Origin: Rhabdophis nuchalis
Lineage: Eukaryota; Chordata; Lepidosauria; Squamata; Natricidae
Reading direction: 5' to 3'
DNA length: 64,000 nucleotides
Assembly: GCA_039707465.1 (NCBI GenBank)
Contig: CM077647.1
Location: 44,019,110-44,083,109, forward strand
Shown here: positions 57,499-64,000 of the stretch, in pieces
How the letters are laid out: each line of letters opens with the position of its first letter
How positions within the stretch are numbered: position 1 is the first letter of the stretch
Notes under the pieces: model-generated
What the model was told of the DNA's origin: nothing
The model's input: the letters and a program-made list of their open reading frames with translations, nothing else
The model's database searches: none
Program-made: the position numbers and the translations under genes

Positions 57499-60159
57499 CT
57501 AGCATGTGCATGGAGTGATTGCGGTTGAATTTAAAAGTCTCACAGCCCATGGATAGAAGCTACCTTTAAACCTGTTCGTTCGGCTGGCTATACTTTTACA
57601 TCTTCTGCCTGATGGTAGAAGGGCAAAGAGATACCAACCAGGGTGTGAATCATCTTTGAGAATCTTCCTTGCTCTGCTAAAGCAGCGAGATCTGGCGATG
57701 TTATCCAGTGATGTCAGAGGGCAACCGATGGTTTCTTGTGCCGAATTGATCACTCTCTGTAGTGTCTTCCTCTCCGCAACTGTTAAACCAGCATACCACA
57801 CTGTGATACAATATGTGAGGACACTTTCTATGATGGACCGATAGAAAGAGGTCATCAGCCGTTGTTCCACCTGATTTTTCCGCAGGACTCTAAGGAAATG
57901 AAGTCTCTGTTGAGCTTTTCCAATCACCAGAGACGTGTTGTTTTTCCAGGTGAGATCTTGGCTAATAAGCACTCCTAAGAATTTAAAAGAGGAAACCCTC
58001 TCCACACAGCCCCCCTCGATATACAGTGGGGCAGGTTCCTCTCTGTGCCTCCGGAAATCTAGCACCATCTCCTTTGTCTTGCTAGTATTTAGATGTAAGT
58101 TGTTTCTTGAGCACCATGCAGATACCTTCTGGACTTCTTCCCTGTATGCTGATTCGTCCCCTCCAGTTATGAGACCCACCACCGTTGTGTCATCTGCAAA
58201 CTTTATTATGATGTTGGATGGATCAGAGGATATGCAGTCATATGTATACAGTGAGTAGAGGTAGGGGCTGAGCACACAGCCCTGAGGGGAGCCTGTGCTG
58301 AGCTTCAGTGTGGAAGATGTAAAGGACCCAACCCTTACTGTTTGTGGACGATCGGTCAGGAAGTCTTTGATCCAATCACAAGTAAGGGGAGGGAAATTCA
58401 GGTCAGTCAACTTTTCAATGAGAATGCCTGGTAGAATGGTGTTAAAGGTCGAGCTATAATCTATAAAAAGCATTCTGACATAATTCCCAGATTTCTCAAG
58501 GTGGCTCAATGCGATATGGAGAGCAGTGGTGATGGCATCCCCTGTCGACCTGTTGTTTCTATACGCAAACTGGTGTTGATCAAAACTTGGTGGAAGACAG
58601 GACCTGAGGTGTTGTAGGACCAGTCTCTCAAAGCACTTCATCACTATAGACGTCAGTGCAATGGGTCTATAGTCATTCAAGCTTTTTATGGCTGCTGTCT
58701 TTGGAACTGGGATAATGGTGGCTGCTTTCAAGCATGATGGGACTCTAGCCTGTTTCAGGGGGAGGTTAAAAATCCTTGTCAGAACCCCTGCTAATTGGTC
58801 AGCACAGGTTTTTATCGCTTTCCCCAACACCCCGTCTGGACCTGCACCTTTGTTGGGATTTACAGCCTTCAGCTCAGCTCTCACTTGATGTTCATCCAGG
58901 GTGAGTGGCTGGATGTTACAGGGCCTTTGGGATAAAGCCACAGAGACTGGTCTTTTTACCTCAAAGCGGGCGAAGAAGCTATTTAGCTCCTCTACTAGCA
59001 GGGCATCAGCATTGGCTATTTTTTTTGTATTGCCCTTATAGTTGGTTAGGTGTTGTAGTCCCTGCCACACCTGTCTTGAGTTGTTATCTTCCAGATACTT
59101 CTCTACCTTTTGCTTGTATTCCTGTTTAGCTGCCTTAATGCCTCTTCTCAAATTTGCCCTGGCTTCATTATATTTGTCTTTGTTTCCTGCTTTGAAAGCG
59201 GAGTTTCGGGCTCTCAGCAGTGATTGTACCTCTGCTGACATCCAGGGTTTACGATTGCTGTAAACTCTGATACGTTTATTCACTGTTACATTATCTGTAC
59301 ATGTTTTAATGTATGAGAGTACAGTGTCAGTGAGTTCTTGCAGCTCCAAGTGTTCAAATATACTCCACTCGGTAGTCTCAAAGCAGTCCTGTAACTGACA
59401 GAGTGCTCCCTCTAGCCAGATTTTGACAGTTTTCAAGACTGGCCGTATCCTTTTCCTGAGGAGAATGTACTTTGGGCACAGCAGCAGAGAGATGTGGTCA
59501 GACGTACCCAGATGGGAGAGGGGGATTGCTCTATATGCCTGTCTTAAGTTTGAGTACATATGGTCTAGAGTATTCTTACCTCTGGTGGTACACTGCACAT
59601 ACTGTACAAATTTAGGGAGAACAGACTTTAGACTGGCTTGATTAAAATCCCCAGCCACGATAAAAGTACCCTCAGGGTAAGTTTGCTGCTGCCTCTCGAT
59701 GGCATCATGCAACTTAGAGAGTGCTGTGCTAACATTTGCATTCGGTGGAATATAGACAGCAGTTATAACTGTAACTGAAATCTCTCGAGGTAAATAAAAT
59801 GGCCGACAAATGACAGTTAAGAATTCCAAGTCTGCAGAGCAGTGTGTATAAGCAACTCTACTGTTGGTACACCAGTTATTATGTGTGTAAATACACAGTC
59901 CTCCACCTTTACTTTTACCAGAGTTGTTGTTTCTGTCAAAGCGGTGTATGGTGCGGTTGGTTAGCTCCACAGACGCATCCGGTACAAGTGGATGAAGCCA
60001 GGTCTCTGTGATGATCATCACACAGCAGTCATGAATGAGCTTATTCGCTGCCATCCATAGCTCTAGTTCATCGGTTTTGTGGACAAAGGATCTAGAGTTG
60101 GTTAGGAAAATGCTTGGTAATGCTGGCCTGTGAGGCTGCTTTCGTAACCGAACTAGCAA
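57499..60159 (-). CDS. LINE ORF2: AP endonuclease plus reverse transcriptase
   Basis: 886 residues with no internal stop. Residues about 17-225 form the apurinic-type endonuclease that nicks the target: N21 region, ITETW (E52), VAGDFN (D171, N173) and TSDH (S220-D221-H222... order SDH at 220-222). Residues about 470-760 form the reverse transcriptase: YRPIALTSIVMKCFERL, HQFAYRNNRSTGDAI, LFIDYSSTFN (D567), GSPQGCVLSP (623-632) and FADD (654-657). The C-terminus has FKFLGVLIS and RSRCFSRARKILKD, PSGRRCKSI and NRFKGSFYPWAVRLLN. All catalytic residues I can check are present. The first residue is coded by TTG; the frame is open upstream to 60231 without an ATG, and the first ATG (residue 36) would cut into the endonuclease. 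The protein could act in cis on its own RNA. Confidence 0.85.
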   Translation of the reverse strand: MLVRLRKQPHRPALPSIFLTNSRSFVHKTDELELWMAANKLIHDCCVMIITETWLHPLVPDASVELTNRTIHRFDRNNNSGKSKGGGLCIYTHNNWCTNSRVAYTHCSADLEFLTVICRPFYLPREISVTVITAVYIPPNANVSTALSKLHDAIERQQQTYPEGTFIVAGDFNQASLKSVLPKFVQYVQCTTRGKNTLDHMYSNLRQAYRAIPLSHLGTSDHISLLLCPKYILLRKRIRPVLKTVKIWLEGALCQLQDCFETTEWSIFEHLELQELTDTVLSYIKTCTDNVTVNKRIRVYSNRKPWMSAEVQSLLRARNSAFKAGNKDKYNEARANLRRGIKAAKQEYKQKVEKYLEDNNSRQVWQGLQHLTNYKGNTKKIANADALLVEELNSFFARFEVKRPVSVALSQRPCNIQPLTLDEHQVRAELKAVNPNKGAGPDGVLGKAIKTCADQLAGVLTRIFNLPLKQARVPSCLKAATIIPVPKTAAIKSLNDYRPIALTSIVMKCFERLVLQHLRSCLPPSFDQHQFAYRNNRSTGDAITTALHIALSHLEKSGNYVRMLFIDYSSTFNTILPGILIEKLTDLNFPPLTCDWIKDFLTDRPQTVRVGSFTSSTLKLSTGSPQGCVLSPYLYSLYTYDCISSDPSNIIIKFADDTTVVGLITGGDESAYREEVQKVSAWCSRNNLHLNTSKTKEMVLDFRRHREEPAPLYIEGGCVERVSSFKFLGVLISQDLTWKNNTSLVIGKAQQRLHFLRVLRKNQVEQRLMTSFYRSIIESVLTYCITVWYAGLTVAERKTLQRVINSAQETIGCPLTSLDNIARSRCFSRARKILKDDSHPGWYLFALLPSGRRCKSIASRTNRFKGSFYPWAVRLLNSTAITPCTC

Positions 60160-60205
60160 ACCTGCTCTGCATCCCCGCTTCTGCTTCCTCTCTCTTCGCT
60201 GCCTC

Positions 60206-60400
60206 CTAGGCCAAACAACGATCCAGCAGTCTTACTATGTCATTCGGTATATTATGAGACTGCTGGAAGTCGCTGGTAATATCTAGTCGACTAGAAGATC
60301 CAATCTTTAATAACTCCCTGCGGGTATAGACTTGTTTTTGCCTAACTCTACTACTGTGACACCAGGAGCTCAAAGCCGCAGCGTCTAAGCGCGCCGCCAT
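60206..60400 (-). CDS. Small 5' frame of the LINE (ORF1-like)
   Basis: 64 codons from an ATG in a strong context (AAGATGG) right after the element's 5' C-run. Product MAARLDAAALSSWCHSSRVR... to LLDRCLA; no domain recognised. It ends at TAG 60208-60206, overlapping by 26 nt the upstream open part of the ORF2 frame, which is in a different register. It may be a remnant ORF1, a leader peptide, or the natural start reached by frameshifting into ORF2. Confidence 0.5.
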   Translation of the reverse strand: MAARLDAAALSSWCHSSRVRQKQVYTRRELLKIGSSSRLDITSDFQQSHNIPNDIVRLLDRCLA

Positions 60401-60404
60401 CTTG
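60391..60404 (-). promoter_or_regulatory. YY1-like motif at LINE 5' end
   Basis: CAAGATGGCGGC on the minus strand matches the YY1 consensus and includes the ORF1 ATG. A YY1 site at the 5' end sets the transcription start in human L1, so an analogous internal promoter element is plausible here. Confidence 0.5.
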
Positions 60405-60426
60405 GGGGGGGGGGGAACAAAAAAAA

Positions 60427-60603
60427 CATATTATGGTTAAGAAACTGCAGTGGCTTATGCTAACCTAAAATCAAATAAATTATAAAATCAAACAACACAT
60501 TATGGATTATTATGAGCTAGATATCCAATTGTGTTTAGAAAAGGGAATCTAGTTCTATAAATTAAATCCGTTGAGCAGCTCAGCTCCATTGATTTTATTA
60601 GAT
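60427..60603 (+). repeat. 177-bp direct repeat, right copy (target-site duplication)
   Basis: Same length and sequence as 57148-57324 (constant offset 3279). Sits next to the LINE 5' end. Confidence 0.85.
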
Positions 60604-61327
60604 CTGTTCTCACTAATTTTGAATTCTGACACATCTGTTTAATATCTTTTGTAATTCACCTCGAAAAACTGTCCTTGGTCTCTCTTTGATTTATCTTTAT
60701 TTTTCACCTGAACTTTGCACCAAACAAATTTTTTTTGCTCTTGTTCATTTGTAAAATGGGACAGAATTTATTGTTGGAGTTAGAGCTAAAACACTTTGTA
60801 TCAAAGCTACATGCTTTTAAAAGTGCAAAAAGCTTCAGTTGAGAGAGAAATGGTTTGACAATTAATGGGACCAGAGTGGGCCTAGACAGCTAACCCGTTG
60901 GGCCTGTGATGCATTTTAGGAAAAATGCCTGTTCTTGACAATTTCTTTTGTGAGAATTTCCATTGAAATAAAAAGTAAAGATTTAATTTCACCTCTGCTG
61001 ACTCTAAGAGCCTTTCCATGTAGTTTTTTCTGGTATAAAACAGAACTAATTGGTCAGTGCCTTCTTTCAGGAAGTTTTTCCCAATATTTCCTGATGGTGT
61101 CACTGAAGTATTGATTTGCTTTGGCCCTCCTTAACTTTTCAGAATCTTTAGGTTCTCCAATAGATTCTCTTAAAACATAAGACAACCACCTTTAAATTTT
61201 CCTGGAAATCATGATAGGACAGGGAGAAAATATTCCCTACTTAGATTTTCTAATTATCATTTCTGGTTATTTTTTAATTTAATGATTAATTTTCAAATTA
61301 ATAAAAGACACAGTTAGCTAAATATCC
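60604..61327. other. Unassigned AT-rich DNA
   Basis: No supported feature. Confidence 0.45.
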
Positions 61328-61479
61328 ATCTACATCAGGAGTGTCAAACTCGCAGCCCGTGGGCCGGATGCATCACACACAGGTCACTCCCACCCCAACT
61401 CTGGAAAGGGGGGGGAAATGGCTCAAAACATCATGTGATGGCACTGTGACACCGCAAGTTTGACACCTGCGATCTACAT
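61328..61479. mobile_element. hAT MITE with perfect 8-bp duplication
   Basis: Element 61336-61471, 136 bp: CAGGAGTGTCAAACTCGC and GCAAGTTTGACACCTGCG. Flanks ATCTACAT at 61328-61335 and 61472-61479 are identical. The interior matches the GCCGGATGCATCA block of the 9.8-kb copy. Confidence 0.85.
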
Positions 61480-62045
61480 GATCCTGTCTTATCACTAAAG
61501 AGAGCAATCACTTTTCCAATTCACATTTAAATGAATATTATGAGAAATTGTTCGCTTTTTATTGTGAAATACGTGTCTTAAATATTAAATGAGACATGAA
61601 TTGCTGGAATTCTTGCAACTCTATCCCTGCTTGCTAAGAAATGCAAAGGATTAAGCTCTGAAAAGCGAATGCTAGCGAATACAACATATGAAGTTTACTT
61701 ATTTATTTAATTTTCATAATATCTGTATGAGATTTACATTAAAGTTCTGTTCTCTTTGGGAATGTTTATTTCATTATTATTTCCAGTAATAGAAATTGAA
61801 TTGACCATTCTTCAGCATTTGGACAATACTTTCTTATTCAAGTTTAGGGTAAATTATTTGTAATTGTCAATATAATTACTGAGTCATGGTATAGGCATTA
61901 TAGAGATACCAAAACTGAATGCTCGTATTAGATATTATGTGAAATGTGGCAATAAAAGAATAATCTCTACAGTACACAGTGTAAAAAGGGGAGAGATTAT
62001 ACGAGAAAACTGAATTGTTAGATTATAAGAAACATTAGCCATCAA
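61480..62045. other. Unassigned AT-rich DNA
   Basis: No supported feature. Confidence 0.45.
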
Positions 62046-62049
62046 AAAA

Positions 62050-62465
62050 AGAGACAGAATAACAGAGGGAAGGGACCTTGGAAATCTTCTAACCCAACCT
62101 CAAGCAGAAAACCCTATAAAATTTAAGACAAACTATTGTCCAATTTATTCTTTAAAATCTTTAGTGTTGAAACAACCACAACTTGTTCTGTCAGCAAATT
62201 CCTCCTTAGTTCCAGGCTGGTTCTCCCTTTGACTTTGGAAAATAGATCGACCCCTCTCCTTTATGGCAGCCCCTTAGATATTGAAACACTGGTATCCTGT
62301 CATCCCTGGTCTTTGTTTTCATTAAACTAAACATTTCAAATTCCTGCAGCCATTATTCATATGTTTCAACTCCAGTCTCCCTTTGTTCTCTGCACTCTTT
62401 CTTGAATCTCAATATATATTTTATACAGTACAAAGAACCTTGGATACAGAGCAATTTTTAAGCCT
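62050..62465 (-). mobile_element. CR1-type LINE relic, antisense
   Basis: Degenerate counterparts of the antisense CR1 3' end: GAAGGGACCTTGGAAATCTTCTAACCCAACC, AATTCCTCCTTAGTTCCAGG, GTTCTCTGCACTCTTTC. Divergence similar to the 6.0-kb relic. No frame remains. Confidence 0.7.
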
Positions 62466-64000
62466 ATATAGGTCTTCACTAATTAACGGATTCTGTTCAT
62501 TTATGTGCTTATATGTCTTTGGAGGATGGAGAATTTTTTCCAGGTCTGATATAGCTTTTTAATAAACCAATCTACATTTTATATTATAATAAGCAAGGTA
62601 CATTTGTTCATTCTCAGTATCTAATGCCAATTTACAGTGTCCCTACAGAATTAGATAATTGTGATTCAGCATAACAATAAATATTTAAAACCTACAGTGT
62701 AATTGCAATGTTGCGTACTGAACTTAATCAACTTATAGCATCTGTTTAGAATTTTGTCCATTAGTTGGTCACAGGTTCTTTTAATTATCCAATTTAGTGG
62801 GCTGAAAGCACAAGAGAGCCAACACAACAACACAGTCCTGTAGATAACATGCCCAAGCATTCATAGGCTAATATTTATTGTTCATCATTATTCCATTCTT
62901 CCCCACTGCTACAACATCTAAGACTACTATTCCTCCAATTACTATTCTTTGTGAGTCTTCTATTGGGGGGGGGGGGGGAAATCCTTCCAGTTTTCTTCGG
63001 CTGCTTTATTTCCAACACATGAATGCACACCAAGAACACCACATCCAGTTGTTTCTCATCCCAGCTTTTATAGCCAATGTTGTTGTGCTGGCTTGAGAGA
63101 GGATTTAAAGATATAGGATAACAGCAGCAAGGAGCCTGACATTTTTTAGGCTGCTTGCCCCATTGTAAGATACATTTCTTGACATTAAGTATCATTATTT
63201 CAAAGTAGAAGATAATATATATTTTAAGGGGGGGGGAAATAACAACCAACTTCCAACTTGTAACTGTTAATCTCTATATTTTTAAAGAATTTTAACAATG
63301 GTCCCATAGTGTTCCTAAAACATTTATGCTGGCCTAAATGCTAGTGCCAGACAACTTTGGCATCTACTTTGGACTATAAGTCCAAACCTGAATGTCCATG
63401 AAGTAAGAAATATTAGCAGCCAACGAAAAACATTCAGTTTGGTAGCAGGAATATCCCATTTGAAATAAACTGCTATATTTCTATTATTATTTTAAAACAT
63501 ATTTTGCCTTTCACAGATTGTGAACCACAATTCTATGAACAAACACCATTCCTGTCTTAGGTAGAATTTGGTAATCACCTCACATACTGAGATGAGACAG
63601 AACTTGGTCCACCTCTAGACACAGATATAAAATTTCAGACACAACTGTCCTGCTATGGCTTTCCTTTCTAAGCACTTTTCCTCAAATGCATTACTTTCAG
63701 TACCCTAGTTGGGCTAGTACAGAAATTAAAATGAAGAGTCTGAGGAAATAAAGCAGATAAGGTGGATTTCTCTTTCCTCCAAAATCTTGGATTCAGTAAT
63801 AAAATCTGGTATGATGGTGTCAACTGAAAGATACAGTCAACAGGAAAGATACAGGTCTGACTCCAACAAGTCCAGATACTTCTCGGGCTGGAGATGAACA
63901 AAAAGATGTCATCCTTCAAATGCTGGTCTTTGTCCATAACAAAGGTTGATCTGACGCCAGAGCCAGCCCTCTTATTACACAAAGAATAATAACCAGAGAG
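62466..64000. other. Unassigned AT-rich DNA to the window end
   Basis: Includes poly-G runs at about 62965-62978 and 63229-63236. No gene or named repeat is supported. Confidence 0.45.

Larger units (their letters stand above)
57325..60426 (-). mobile_element. Near-intact Rex1/Babar-like LINE, 3.1 kb
   Basis: Minus-strand element: a 5' end of a C-run followed by AAGATGGCGGCGCG (60415-60391), a 64-codon frame, a long endonuclease-reverse transcriptase frame, a 175-bp 3' UTR containing TTACAATGACAATAAAGATT, and an (ATT)25 tail (57325-57399). The AATGACAATAAAG tail and protein layout suggest the Rex1/Babar branch of the CR1-Jockey group; another CR1/L2-related branch is possible. The identical flanks and lack of frame damage imply a recent insertion. 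Confidence 0.85.

Noticed and set aside
57656..59641. Plus-strand frames over the LINE
   Set aside because: Antisense shadows of the 886-codon frame, which has full catalytic motifs on the minus strand.
57148..60603. 177-bp repeats as LTRs of the LINE
   Set aside because: They lack TG...CA ends and promoter/polyadenylation signals, and lie outside the (AAT)n tail and the 5' C-run, so they are flanking target DNA.

Overview
The window reads as vertebrate nuclear DNA, almost certainly from a squamate reptile and most likely a snake. The evidence is the repeat mixture: many L2-type and CR1-type LINE copies, the CR1 copies ending in (ATTGT)n; a near-intact Rex1/Babar-like LINE; Penelope-like fragments with a GIY-YIG domain; tRNA-derived and MIR-like SINEs; many non-autonomous hAT elements with 8-bp target duplications; and a (GATA)26 block of the Bkm type known from snakes. 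I recognise no host protein-coding exon. The one non-repeat stretch that looks like host regulatory DNA is a CpG-rich segment at about 24.69-25.43 kb, a candidate promoter or untranslated first exon. Most remaining sequence is AT-rich intergenic or intronic DNA.

Layout. 0-6 kb: an L2 3' end, a ~300-bp hairpin array, a solo LTR (2237-2572), a MIR-like SINE and a second L2 with an open C-terminal frame. 6-15 kb: CR1 and hAT relics, a TA-flanked DNA transposon stuffed with GGTA/GAGA repeats (7731-8861), and a hAT element with 8-bp duplications and a 330-bp internal fold-back (11563-13954). 15-24 kb: hAT elements sharing a module attached to long CTTT tracts, plus CR1 copies. 24-30 kb: the CpG-rich island, a hairpin MITE, hAT relics, an L2 and a tRNA SINE. 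30-33 kb: a 2.7-kb antisense L2 interrupted by an antisense CR1. 33-41 kb: relics, SINEs, the GATA block and a Penelope fragment. 41.3-43.1 kb: a 1.86-kb hAT element with a perfect 8-bp duplication, a pyrimidine tract and four stacked GC-rich hairpins. 43-53 kb: satellite-like motifs, small MITEs and long featureless stretches. 53-56.6 kb: a decayed L2 and two Penelope copies, one with a 5' inversion. 57.1-60.6 kb: the standout, a full-length-looking Rex1-like LINE on the minus strand, with an uninterrupted 886-residue endonuclease-reverse transcriptase frame, between two identical 177-bp direct repeats. 60.6-64 kb: a hAT MITE, a CR1 relic and unique DNA.

The elements do not form a pathway; they interact through mobilisation. 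Autonomous LINEs supply reverse transcriptase in cis and possibly to SINEs. The non-autonomous hAT and TA elements depend on transposases not encoded here. Several elements seed simple repeats at their ends or interiors. Repeat-family names are from memory of protein motifs, terminal sequences and tails, not from a database search.
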